Assembly (NCBI GenBank): GCA_036732565.1
Contig: DAINCF010000245.1
Location: 1 to 10,436, forward strand
Reading direction: 5' to 3'
DNA length: 10,436 nt
Source: JAIVJN01 sp036732565
Lineage (GTDB): Bacteria > Acidobacteriota > Vicinamibacteria > Vicinamibacterales > UBA2999
The notes under the pieces: generated by a model
Databases searched by the model: none
What the model was told of the DNA's origin: nothing
The model's input: the letters and a program-made list of their open reading frames with translations, nothing else
Position numbers and translations under genes: made by a program
Shown: positions 1 through 9,779 of the stretch, piece by piece
How positions within the stretch are numbered: position 1 is the first letter of the stretch
Layout: the number at the start of each line of letters is the position of its first letter

Positions 1-759
1 CATAAGACGTTCGCGATTCCGCACGGCGGCGGCGGCCCGGGCATGGGTCCGATTGCGGTCGCGGCCCATCTGGCGCCGTATCTGCCCGGTCATCCGTTCG
101 CCGACGTCGGGGGCTCCTCGGCGATTCCCGCGATCTCCGCCGCGCCGTGGGGCAGCGCCAGCATCCTGCTCATTTCGTACGCATACGTTCGCTTGCTTGG
201 CGGGAGTGGCATGACCGACGCCACCCGCGCGGCCATCCTCAACGCGAACTACGTGAAGAGCCGGCTCGAAGCGCACTACGACGTGCTCTACGCCCGTCCC
301 AATGGGCGCGTGGCGCACGAGATGATCTTCGACCTGCGGGCCTTCAAGGCCAAAGGCGTCGAAGAGGGCGATGTCGCGAAGCGGCTGATGGATTATGGCT
401 TCCACGCGCCGACCGTCTCGTTCCCGGTTCCGGGGACGCTGATGGTGGAACCAACTGAAAGCGAGTCGAAGGCCGAGCTCGATCGCTTCTGTGACGCGAT
501 GATCGCCATCCGTGATGAGATCGAGGCGGTGATCACCGGCGCGGCGCACGCCACCGACAACGTGCTGAAGAACGCGCCGCATACGGCGGCGGCGGTGGCG
601 GCCGACACCTGGACGCATCCCTACTCGCGCGAGCAGGCCGCGTTCCCGCTGCCATGGGTGCGGGCGAACAAGTTCTGGCCGCCGGTGGGCCGCATCGACA
701 ACCCCTACGGCGACCGCAACCTGATGTGCGTCTGCCCGCCGATGGAAGCGTACGCGTAG
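1..759 (+). CDS. gcvP: Glycine dehydrogenase (aminomethyl-transferring), P-protein, C-terminal part
   Basis: The P-protein of the glycine cleavage system is a PLP enzyme that decarboxylates glycine and passes the aminomethyl group to lipoyl-GcvH in the cytoplasm. The window opens in frame inside the gene; 252 residues remain, the first being His-Lys-Thr-Phe. That Lys is the PLP-binding lysine of the family, and it is followed at once by the glycine-rich IPHGGGGPGMGP loop. Later family landmarks are visible: YGFHAPTVSFPVPGTLMVEP, then KNAPHTA, then PYSRE, then YGDRNLMCVCPP just before the stop. The end (PYSRE...GDRNL.C.CPP) resembles the single-chain ~950-residue P-protein rather than the split GcvPB subunit, but the N-terminal half lies outside the window. 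The stop is 20 bp from the convergent aminotransferase stop. Family identity is very secure; full-length versus split form is an inference. Confidence 0.96.
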   Translation, partial: HKTFAIPHGGGGPGMGPIAVAAHLAPYLPGHPFADVGGSSAIPAISAAPWGSASILLISYAYVRLLGGSGMTDATRAAILNANYVKSRLEAHYDVLYARPNGRVAHEMIFDLRAFKAKGVEEGDVAKRLMDYGFHAPTVSFPVPGTLMVEPTESESKAELDRFCDAMIAIRDEIEAVITGAAHATDNVLKNAPHTAAAVAADTWTHPYSREQAAFPLPWVRANKFWPPVGRIDNPYGDRNLMCVCPPMEAYA

Positions 760-779
760 GGCGGCTTCGCGAACCGCCC
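759..779. terminator. Candidate bidirectional terminator hairpin between convergent genes
   Basis: GGGCGG (759-764) can pair with CCGCCC (774-779) around a 9-base loop that itself contains the palindrome TTCGCGAA. It exactly fills the gap between the gcvP stop (757-759) and the aminotransferase stop (780-782 on the minus strand), where a shared terminator is expected. There is no T-tract on either side, so it is not a canonical intrinsic terminator. Confidence 0.35.
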
Positions 780-1664
780 CTACAACCCTGATGCGCGACG
801 TCGGAACTCGTCGATCAGCTGCTTGGTGACTGGCCCAGGCACGCCGCAGTCGATCTTGTGCTCGTCGACCTGAACGATCGGCACCAACTCTTTCGTGGTG
901 CTCGTAAGGAATGCCTCATCGGCCTTGAACAGATCCTCGTCCTTGAGCGCCGACTCCTCGACCTTCACGCCGAGCCCGGCGCCGAGCTCGAACACGTACG
1001 CCCGCGTGATTCCCGCGAGCAGGCCCGCGTCGAGCGGCGGCGTGCGCACCACGCCGTTCTTGACGATGAAGAGATTGGATTGCGAGCACTCGGACAACTC
1101 GCCGCGATAGTTGCGGAACACCGCCTCGACCGCGCCGCGCCGCATCGCCTGCTGCATGCCGAGTACGTTGTTCAGCAGGTTGTTGCTCTTGATGAGCGGG
1201 TTGACCGAGCGCGGATGATTGCGGATCAGATCGACGATGGCCACCTTGATCCCCTGCTCGTACTGCCACGCAGGCGTTTCCGGCGCCGGCTTGACGATGA
1301 CCACGAGCGACGGGTGCGGGGTGGCGGCCGGATCGTAGGTGAGCTCGCCGACGCCGCGGGTGAGGAGCACGCGGATATAGGCCTCGCGCACGACCTCGTC
1401 GGCGCCGCGGCCAAGACCCGCCGCCGCCATGGTCTCCCGCGACCGGTGGAGGAACTCGTGATCGGCAAACGGCACGTCGAGGTGAATCATCGCCGCCGAC
1501 GCGCGCAGGCGTTGCATGTGACGATCGAAGAGAAACGGCTCGCCGCGGTAGGTCCGAAACACCTCGTAGACGCCTTCGCCGTAGAGGAAGCCATGATCGA
1601 ACACGGGAATCGACGCGTGCGCGGCGTCGCTGATGTGACCGTTGACGTTGACGAAAGCGCTCAT
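780..1664 (-). CDS. PLP-dependent fold-type IV (class IV) aminotransferase, branched-chain-like
   Basis: A 294-residue cytoplasmic enzyme of the IlvE/Dat/PabC family, normal length for the group. Visible landmarks: YGEGVYEVFRTYRG (28-41), the arginine-glycine segment TRGVGELTYDP (102-112), the PLP Schiff-base lysine Lys159 in NPLIKSNNLLNN, Glu192 in SECSQSNLF (PLP pyridine-nitrogen contact in this fold), and the phosphate-binding GLLAGITR (214-221). The RGVGELTYDP stretch resembles branched-chain aminotransferases, and I do not see the RxH motif used by D-alanine aminotransferases at this point. VYEVFRTY in place of the IlvE-like FEGIRAY leaves D-amino-acid or aminodeoxychorismate-lyase activity open, so no gene symbol is given. 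The ATG at 1664 gives a typical N-terminus, although no clear Shine-Dalgarno precedes it. It is convergent with gcvP and divergent from nnr. Confidence 0.88.
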   Translation of the reverse strand: MSAFVNVNGHISDAAHASIPVFDHGFLYGEGVYEVFRTYRGEPFLFDRHMQRLRASAAMIHLDVPFADHEFLHRSRETMAAAGLGRGADEVVREAYIRVLLTRGVGELTYDPAATPHPSLVVIVKPAPETPAWQYEQGIKVAIVDLIRNHPRSVNPLIKSNNLLNNVLGMQQAMRRGAVEAVFRNYRGELSECSQSNLFIVKNGVVRTPPLDAGLLAGITRAYVFELGAGLGVKVEESALKDEDLFKADEAFLTSTTKELVPIVQVDEHKIDCGVPGPVTKQLIDEFRRRASGL

Positions 1665-1756
1665 GCCGAGGCCAGCGTACCCCGTGTGCTAGACTCGCGG
1701 CAAGTTCGCGCTTGTCTCGCCGAGGCGCAGAACGCGAAGGCGGACCCCTCACATCC
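1665..1756. promoter_or_regulatory. Divergent intergenic region carrying promoters for the aminotransferase and nnr-tsaE
   Basis: This 92-bp gap separates two divergent start codons, so both transcripts should begin in or near it. On the plus strand the best -10-like element is TAGACT at 1690-1695, preceded by TG (TGTGCTAGACT), with no good -35 at the expected distance. On the minus strand TTGCCG followed 18 bp later by TACGCT is a weak possibility. The region's role follows from gene layout; the individual boxes are weak. Confidence 0.35.
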
Positions 1757-3334
1757 ATGCGAATCCTGAACGCGGAGCAGATGCGCGAGGCCGACCGGCG
1801 CACGATTCACGACATCGGCATCCCGTCGCTCGTGCTCATGGAAAACGCCGGTCGTCAGGTGGCCGCGGCGCTCGAATCCCTCTACAGCGATCTGGCCGAC
1901 CGTCAGGTCGCCGTCGTCTGCGGGAAGGGCAGCAATGGCGGCGACGGCTTCGTCGTGGCGCGCACGCTGCACCAGCGCGGCGTAGCGACGTCGGTGTTTC
2001 TCGTCGGACAGGTCAGTGAGGTCCGCGGCGACGCGCGCGTCAACCTCGAGATCCTCGGCCGCATCGGCCTGACCGTCATCGAGATCGCGGACGAAGGGCA
2101 GTGGGAGCTCCACATGTCGGAGGTGTCCTCGAGCGATCTGATCGTGGATGCCATGTTCGGCACCGGCCTGAAGACGCCGCTCGCGGGCCTCTACGAGACC
2201 GTGGTCGTGGACATCAACGAGCTGGGCATCCCGATCGTGTCGATCGATTTGCCATCGGGGATGTCGGCGGACACGTCCGATCTGATCGGCGACGCCATCG
2301 ATGCCAGCGTGACGGTCACGCTCGGAGCGCCGAAGCTGCCGTTGGTCCTGCCGCCGGCCGAGCGGCAAGCGGGCGAGGTGGTCATCGCCGACATCGGCAT
2401 TCCCTCCGAGGTCGTCGACGGCGTGGACGGGCCGTGGATGGAGTTGATGACGCGCGAGCAGATGCGCACGATCATCACCCCGCGCGCGCACGATTCGCAC
2501 AAAGGCGACTTCGGCCGCGTCCTCATCGTCGCCGGCTCGCGCGGGAAGACGGGCGCCGCGGCACTGGCGTCCGACGGGGCGCTCAGATCCGGCGCTGGGC
2601 TGCTCACGGTGGCGACCCCGGCATCATGCCAGGCGATCGTTGCAGCGTACGCGGCGGAAGCGATGACGCTGGGCCTCAGCGAAACCGACGAAGGCACCGT
2701 GCGACCCGAGGCGATCGATGGCCTGCTCGCCACCGCGGCCGACGTGATCGCGGCCGGGCCGGGGCTCGGTCGCGGCGATGCCGTGACGACGTTCGTTCGC
2801 GCGCTCGTGGAGAAGAGCGAGTTGCCGCTCGTGCTGGACGCGGATGCGCTGAATGCGTTTGCGGGCGACGTCGAAGGGTTGGTAGGCCGTGAGGGGCGAG
2901 ACTTGATCATCACGCCGCATCCGGGTGAGATGGCCCGCCTCATCGGCTGCACTGTAGAGGACGTGCAGTCGGACCGCGTCGGCATCGCCCGCGACTTTGC
3001 GTCGGCGCATCGCCTCTACGTCGTGCTCAAGGGGTATCGCACGATCATCGCCAGCCCGAACGGTCGCATCTTCGTCAATCCGACAGGCAGTCCGGGCATG
3101 GCCACCGGCGGCACGGGTGACGTCCTGACCGGGATGGTGGCGGCGTGGCTCGCGCAGTTGCTGGATGCGGAGGCGGCGTGCCGCATCGCCGTCTACCTGC
3201 ACGGCGCGGCGGGGGAGCTGGCGGACGCCGACGAAGGCGAAGTGGCGATGACGGCGGGAGACCTCGCCGAGCACATCGGCGACGCGATCCTGGAGCTCAC
3301 GGCCCGTCGTCGCGTCGTGCAGAAGGCCGAGTGA
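1757..3334 (+). CDS. nnr: Bifunctional NAD(P)H-hydrate epimerase / ADP-dependent NAD(P)H-hydrate dehydratase
   Basis: This 525-residue metabolite-repair enzyme restores damaged NADH/NADPH hydrates; the E. coli homologue (YjeF/Nnr) is about 515 residues. The N-terminal epimerase half (about 1-220) shows NAEQMREAD at the start, the nucleotide-binding GKGSNGGDG (56-64), DAMFGTGL (131-138), DLPSG (164-168) and GAPK (190-193). The C-terminal dehydratase half, of ribokinase-like fold (about 240-515), shows HKGDFGRVLIVAGS (248-261), DADALNAF (361-368), TPHPGEMARL (386-395), LKGYRTII (424-431) and GGTGDVLTG (451-459), with Asp455 at the catalytic-base position of the GTGD signature. I chose ATG 1757 because the protein then begins with the family-typical MRILNAEQMREAD; an in-frame TTG at 1712 would add 15 unrelated residues. 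The stop overlaps the tsaE start, so both genes are probably co-translated. Confidence 0.96.
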   Translation: MRILNAEQMREADRRTIHDIGIPSLVLMENAGRQVAAALESLYSDLADRQVAVVCGKGSNGGDGFVVARTLHQRGVATSVFLVGQVSEVRGDARVNLEILGRIGLTVIEIADEGQWELHMSEVSSSDLIVDAMFGTGLKTPLAGLYETVVVDINELGIPIVSIDLPSGMSADTSDLIGDAIDASVTVTLGAPKLPLVLPPAERQAGEVVIADIGIPSEVVDGVDGPWMELMTREQMRTIITPRAHDSHKGDFGRVLIVAGSRGKTGAAALASDGALRSGAGLLTVATPASCQAIVAAYAAEAMTLGLSETDEGTVRPEAIDGLLATAADVIAAGPGLGRGDAVTTFVRALVEKSELPLVLDADALNAFAGDVEGLVGREGRDLIITPHPGEMARLIGCTVEDVQSDRVGIARDFASAHRLYVVLKGYRTIIASPNGRIFVNPTGSPGMATGGTGDVLTGMVAAWLAQLLDAEAACRIAVYLHGAAGELADADEGEVAMTAGDLAEHIGDAILELTARRRVVQKAE

Positions 3335-3762
3335 CTCAGGCCGGCCGCTTCGTGACGTCATCCGAAACGGAGACGCGCGGGCTGGCGGCGCGCCTGGCCG
3401 GCGACCTCGCCGCCGGCGCAATCGTCCTGCTTTCGGGAGATCTCGGAGCGGGGAAGACCGCATTCACGCGCGGGCTTGCCGAGGGTCTCGGCATCGACCC
3501 GGAACTCGTCTCGAGCCCCACGTTCACGATCGTTCATGAGTACAGTGGCGGACGCTTGCCGCTTGTCCACGTCGATCTGTATCGCCTGAGCACGGCCGAT
3601 CTGGATGAGGTCGGTCTTGATGCCGACCTCGCCTCGCGGGGCGTAACCGCGATCGAATGGCCCGAGCGCCTCGCTCGCCCCGTGCGCGGCGCCGTCCACG
3701 TGACCATTCACGACGCCGGCAACGACACGCGCGAGATTGAGATCGCATCGAGGTCCGCCTAA
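3331..3762 (+). CDS. tsaE: tRNA t6A37 biosynthesis ATPase TsaE
   Basis: TsaE is the small P-loop ATPase that works with TsaB and TsaD to make threonylcarbamoyl-adenosine at A37 of ANN-decoding tRNAs. The 143-residue product has the standard length. It shows Walker A GDLGAGKT (36-43), SSPTFTIVHEY (61-71), HVDLYRL (80-86) and the C-terminal EWPER (109-113), all family hallmarks. The start is GTG 3331: the frame is open further upstream, but those residues are Arg/Gly-rich shadow of nnr, whereas GTG 3331 gives the correct length and has AGAAGG at 3321-3326, four bases upstream. The start overlaps the nnr stop by four bases (GTGA). Adjacency of nnr (yjeF) and tsaE (yjeE) is also known from E. coli and many other bacteria, which supports both calls. 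Confidence 0.95.
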   Translation: MTQAGRFVTSSETETRGLAARLAGDLAAGAIVLLSGDLGAGKTAFTRGLAEGLGIDPELVSSPTFTIVHEYSGGRLPLVHVDLYRLSTADLDEVGLDADLASRGVTAIEWPERLARPVRGAVHVTIHDAGNDTREIEIASRSA

Positions 3763-3779
3763 AGCCACCCCAGCAAGGC

Positions 3780-3946
3780 GGACCCCACGTACGTGGCTCA
3801 TCACACTACGTGGCGGACCAAGTCGGGCTTGGCGGATCAAGTCAGGCGTGGCAGACAAAAGCAGACGTAGAAGAGCAAATCAGGCGTGTAGATCAAATCA
3901 GGCGTGGGAGATCAAATCAGGCGTGGGAGATCAAATCAGGCGTGGG
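3780..3946. repeat. Degenerate tandem repeat, about 19-bp unit, nine units
   Basis: This minisatellite occupies most of the 206-bp gap between the 3' ends of tsaE and guaB. Units can be laid out at 3780-3797, 3798-3814, 3815-3833, 3834-3852, 3853-3871, 3872-3889, 3890-3908, 3909-3927 and 3928-3946. The last three are identical (AGATCAAATCAGGCGTGGG). Those to the left diverge progressively, for example GGATCAAGTCAGGCGTGGC at 3834, and the two leftmost keep little beyond a CGTGGC end. The identical copies at one end and decayed copies at the other suggest repeated slippage or unequal exchange at the right end. No unique spacers are present, so this is not a CRISPR array. No coding role is apparent. 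Confidence 0.9.
3785..3796. repeat. 12-bp perfect palindrome CCACGTACGTGG
   Basis: CCACGTACGTGG reads identically on both strands and lies at the left edge of the tandem repeat, 22 bp past the tsaE stop. It could be a dimeric protein site or a product of repeat decay; the sequence does not say which. Confidence 0.5.
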
Positions 3947-3965
3947 GTCCGGCTTTAGCCGGACC
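3946..3965. terminator. Strong hairpin immediately after guaB stop
   Basis: GGTCCGGC (3946-3953) pairs perfectly with GCCGGACC (3958-3965) around the loop TTTA. The stem can be extended by CGT (3941-3943) with ACG (3966-3968) across a GG bulge. It begins three bases after the guaB stop codon (3971-3969, minus strand) and abuts the end of the 19-bp tandem array. No run of T follows on either strand, so it may be a factor-dependent terminator, an mRNA 3'-end stabiliser, or a dispersed palindromic repeat rather than a canonical intrinsic terminator. Confidence 0.45.
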
Positions 3966-3968
3966 ACG

Positions 3969-5509
3969 TCACTCCATGCGATAGTTCGGCGCTTCCTTCG
4001 TGATCGTCACGTCGTGGACATGGCTCTCGCGGAAGCCGGCTTGGGTGATGCGAACGATCTCCGCGTCGCGCTGCAAGGCCGGGATGTTCGCTGCGCCGCA
4101 GTAGCCCATACCGGCGCGCAGGCCGCCGATCAACTGGTGGATCACCATGGCCATGCCGCCCTTGTGCGGCACGCGCCCCTCGATGCCCTCTGGCACGAGC
4201 TTCTCCGTCGTGCCGCGGCCGGCGGGACTGGTGCCGCTCTCCAACTCGAAATCGTCCTGGAAGTACCGATCGCGGCTGCCCTTGCGCATCGCGCCAATCG
4301 AGCCCATGCCGCGATACTCCTTGAACGTGCGGCCCTGATACAGGATGAGCTCGCCGGGGCTTTCGTCCGTGCCCGCAAAGAGGTTACCCAGCATCACCGA
4401 GCTCGCGCCGACGGCCAGCGCCTTGACGACATCGCCCGAGTTGCGAATGCCGCCATCCGCGATCACCGGCACGTTCGCGCGCGCCGCCGCCCGAGCGCAT
4501 TCGTGCACCGACGAGATCATCGGCACGCCGATGCCGGCGACAATGCGCGTCGTGCAGATCGAACCGGCGCCGATGCCCACCTTTACCGCGTCGACGCCCA
4601 ACTCGATGAGTGCCTCGGTGGCGTCGCCGGTCGCGACGTTGCCGGCGATGAGGTCCACGCTGGGAAACGCGCGACGAACCTTGCGGACGATGTCGAGCAC
4701 TCCTTGGGAGTGCCCATGCGCCGTGTCGATGACGAGCACGTCGACGTGGGCGGCCACCAGCGCGTCCGCGCGCTCGAGCGTGTCACGGGCGATGCCAATG
4801 GCGGCGCCGACGCGCAGGCGGCCCAACGAATCCTTGCACGCGTTCGGGTACTTGATCGCCTTCTGGATGTCCTTGACCGTAATCAGGCCCTTGAGCCTGA
4901 AGTCCTGATCGACGACCAGGAGCTTCTCGACCTTGTGCCGATGCAGAATCTCCCGCGCATCGTCGAGCGTCGTGCCGACGGGCACGGTGATGAGATTCTC
5001 CTTGGTCATCACCTCGGAGACGGCCCGATCGATGTTGGTCTCGAAGCGAAGATCGCGGTTGGTCAGGATACCGACCAGCCGCCCTTCCTTGCTGCCATCG
5101 TCGGTGATTGGCACGCCGGAGATGCGATAGCGCCGCATCAGCTCCAAGGCTTCGCTGATGCGTCGATTGGCGGCGAGGGTGATCGGGTTGACGATCATGC
5201 CGCTTTCCGACCGCTTGACGCGGTCGACCTCTGACGCTTGTGCCTCGATCGGAAAGTTCTTGTGGATGACGCCGAGTCCGCCGTGCTGGGCCATGGCGAT
5301 GGCCATCTCGGACTCGGTCACGGTGTCCATCGCGGCGCTCAGCAGCGGCGCATTGAGCTGAATATTGCGGGTCAGGCGAGTGGTGACGTCGACCTGGGCG
5401 GGAAGCACGGTAGAGTGCCGCGGCACCAGGAGGATGTCGTCGAAAGTGAGCGCCGTTCTGAGGCCGGCGTCGAGGCTGATCGAAGGGGGAGTGGCCTGTT
5501 TGACGTCCA

Positions 5510-5510
<1 letters not shown>
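3969..5510 (-). CDS. guaB: Inosine-5'-monophosphate dehydrogenase
   Basis: GuaB oxidises IMP to XMP with NAD+, the committed step of GMP synthesis, in the cytoplasm. The 513-residue product is slightly longer than the usual ~490 because of about 15 extra N-terminal residues before ALTFDDILLVP (20-30). A (beta/alpha)8 barrel is interrupted by two CBS domains (about 105-220). Visible residues include the catalytic Cys319 in GIGAGSICTTRIV, DGGIRNSGD (352-360), GMGS (402-405 region), the mobile-flap Arg415-Tyr416 pair in SRDRYFQ (96 residues after the catalytic Cys, as in E. coli), and EGIEGRVPHKGG (441-452). ATG 5510 is chosen because it sits in TGATG with the secA stop and has CGGAG (minus strand, 5519-5515) four bases upstream. 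Longer in-frame starts would lie inside secA. It is probably translationally coupled to secA. Confidence 0.97.
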
Positions 5511-8452
<2,942 letters not shown>

Positions 8453-8483
8453 GTGAACAGAAAAGGCGAAAGGGTATCCAGCA

Positions 8484-8512
8484 ATTATCGATGAGACGGG
8501 AGCAAAAGGCAA
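8484..8512 (-). promoter_or_regulatory. Candidate sigma70-type promoter for secA-guaB
   Basis: On the minus strand TTGCCT (8512-8507) and GATAAT (8489-8484) are separated by 17 bp, matching the -35 and -10 consensus at 4/6 and 5/6 positions. Transcription would start near 8477, giving a leader of about 25 bases before the secA ATG. The region is visibly more AT-rich than the surrounding coding DNA. This is a sequence match only. Confidence 0.45.
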
Positions 8513-8540
8513 AGGAGGCCGCGTTTGGGGCCAGACGTCA

Positions 8541-8603
8541 CGGAGCGCAGGCCCTCAGGCCTGCCCAGGATGGCAGCGCTGAAGGGCTGCGCGCCGTACG
8601 GAA
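8541..8603. repeat. REPIN-like inverted pair of palindromic repeats (pair 1)
   Basis: Arm A is a hairpin at 8547-8564, GCAGGCC (8547-8553) and GGCCTGC (8558-8564) around CTCA, within the longer conserved block 8541-8566. Arm A' is a related hairpin in inverted orientation at 8573-8590 (plus strand GCAGCGCTGAAGGGCTGC), five bases from the end of the block, and its flank runs to GCGCGCCGTACGG (about 8603). Block 8541-8566 matches 10022-10047 at 24 of 26 positions. The pair lies between the M23 gene stop and the secA promoter, so it could also act as a transcription barrier after the M23 gene. Confidence 0.75.
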
Positions 8604-8610
8604 TGTGCAC

Positions 8611-9528
8611 TTAGTCCGCGCTGCGACGCTGGCTGAGCAGAAGCTGCAGAGGGTTCAGGACGCGTCCGTGGACGCGCACTTCGTAGTGCAGGTGTGGACC
8701 GGTCGCGCGGCCGGTGGAGCCGACGCGGCCCACGAGATCGCCGCGCTTCACCTGAGATCCGACTTTCGCGTCGAACGACGAGAGGTGGCCGTAGCGCGTC
8801 TCGAGGCCGAAGCCGTGATCCAGGATGACGAGATTGCCGTACGCGCCCTGATAGCTGGCCGTCTTCACCGTGCCATCGGCGGTCGCGTACACCGATGTGC
8901 CGCGATCGGCCGAGATGTCGACGCCGGGATGCGAGTCGGGTCCGCCGGTGATCGGATCGATGCGCGAGCCGGCAGGCGACGTCAGCCACCCATGCGCCGG
9001 CCAGATGGAGGGCGTGGCCGCCGCCAGCGCGTTGCGCTTGTCGACGTCCGACCGCACCAGCCGCAGCCGGCTCTCCAGCCCTTCGAGCAGCTCCTTCACC
9101 AGACCGAGCGTGTCTTCGGGCGAGCTCAATCCCGGCGCGATCGAGGCCAGCGTGGCGCCCGTCCGCGGGCCGCCCATGGCCTGCGACTTGACGACGGCGG
9201 GGAGCTTGTCCATCGCCGAGCGGAGCGACGGATCGAGCGCCGCCTGCGCCCCGAGGTCGCTCATCGTCGTCTGGAGGATCTGAATCTGGTCGGCCAGCGT
9301 CTCGGTCGCGGCGCGGTAGCTGGCGTTCTCCATTTCGAGCGTCGCGCGCGTGGAGTAGAGGTCGGCGACTTCGGCCCGTGCCTTGAGCGCCGCGCCCAGG
9401 CCAATCAACATTGGGAGCGCCACCACGAACGCCACGGCGAGCGCCGTGGGACCGAGACTGATCGAAAACCGGCGAAGCACGCCGGTATGTCGGTCGGCAA
9501 TAACGATCGTGTAGCGTCTAGAGGCCAT
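8611..9528 (-). CDS. Membrane-anchored M23 (LytM/NlpD-type) metallopeptidase
   Basis: The 305-residue protein is predicted to be a periplasmic peptidoglycan endopeptidase or an amidase activator. It has a short basic N-terminus (MASRRYTIVIADRHTGVLRR), one membrane segment at about 27-48 acting as an uncleaved anchor, a likely coiled coil at about 52-95, a linker to about 175, and a C-terminal M23 domain (about 180-298). The zinc ligands are intact: His200 and Asp204 in HPGVD, and His281 in GPHLHYEV; His248 in RYGHLS and His279 are the other conserved histidines. With all ligands present, catalytic activity is plausible. ATG 9528 is preferred to the in-frame TTGs just upstream (9534, 9531); no strong ribosome binding site is visible. 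It lies upstream of secA on the same strand, 158 bp away, but the intervening repeat pair and promoter argue against one tight operon. Confidence 0.93.
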   Translation of the reverse strand: MASRRYTIVIADRHTGVLRRFSISLGPTALAVAFVVALPMLIGLGAALKARAEVADLYSTRATLEMENASYRAATETLADQIQILQTTMSDLGAQAALDPSLRSAMDKLPAVVKSQAMGGPRTGATLASIAPGLSSPEDTLGLVKELLEGLESRLRLVRSDVDKRNALAAATPSIWPAHGWLTSPAGSRIDPITGGPDSHPGVDISADRGTSVYATADGTVKTASYQGAYGNLVILDHGFGLETRYGHLSSFDAKVGSQVKRGDLVGRVGSTGRATGPHLHYEVRVHGRVLNPLQLLLSQRRSAD

Positions 9529-9611
9529 CAACAAGTTGTGTGGTGGTTGCTCGCGGGATGCGAGCGGGCGTTTACCCTGCCGGAAACCTCAGGCGGACAA
9601 ACAGCCCCGAG

Positions 9612-9641
9612 AGAATATCACGCGATTGCACGGATCAACAA
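9612..9641 (-). promoter_or_regulatory. Candidate extended -10 promoter for the M23 peptidase gene
   Basis: On the minus strand TATTCT (9617-9612) is preceded by TGA (an extended -10), and TTGTTG (9641-9636) lies 18 bp further upstream. Transcription would start near 9605, leaving a leader of about 75 bases to ATG 9528. The match is modest (4/6 and 3/6). Confidence 0.3.
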
Positions 9642-9779
9642 AAATCTGGAGCGCCGACATTCACCCGTTTGGATTTTCGCCTTTTGATCGGAACCGTCGC
9701 GCGCGCTCTCCAGTGGTATCGGTCGCTCGCTACGGCAGCTTTGCTCTGCAGTCGCCTTCCTGAGTCAGGATGAGGCGCG

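Noticed and set aside
1712..1756. Upstream TTG start for nnr adding 15 residues
   Set aside because: The extra residues do not fit the family N-terminus, whereas ATG 1757 begins exactly with the conserved MRILNAEQMREAD.
858..1769. Plus-strand open frame of about 300 codons over the aminotransferase
   Set aside because: Antisense shadow of the aminotransferase, which has an intact PLP lysine and family motifs.
3780..3946. CRISPR array
   Set aside because: Units are contiguous with no unique spacers and no cas genes are near.
3780..3946. Iteron-type replication origin
   Set aside because: The 19-bp spacing is reminiscent of iterons, but there is no rep, par or dnaA gene, no AT-rich melting region, and the context is chromosomal housekeeping genes.
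3810..5234. Long plus-strand open frame spanning the tandem repeat and antisense to guaB
   Set aside because: Its start lies in the minisatellite and the rest is antisense of guaB, whose catalytic motifs are all intact.
8460..9684. Shared 11-mer TTTCGCCTTTT in the secA leader (minus) and near 9674 (plus)
   Set aside because: Short, in different strand and context, with no further flanking similarity; probably chance.
8491..9687. Plus-strand open frame of about 400 codons over the M23 gene
   Set aside because: Antisense shadow; the minus-strand M23 protein has a membrane segment and a complete zinc site.
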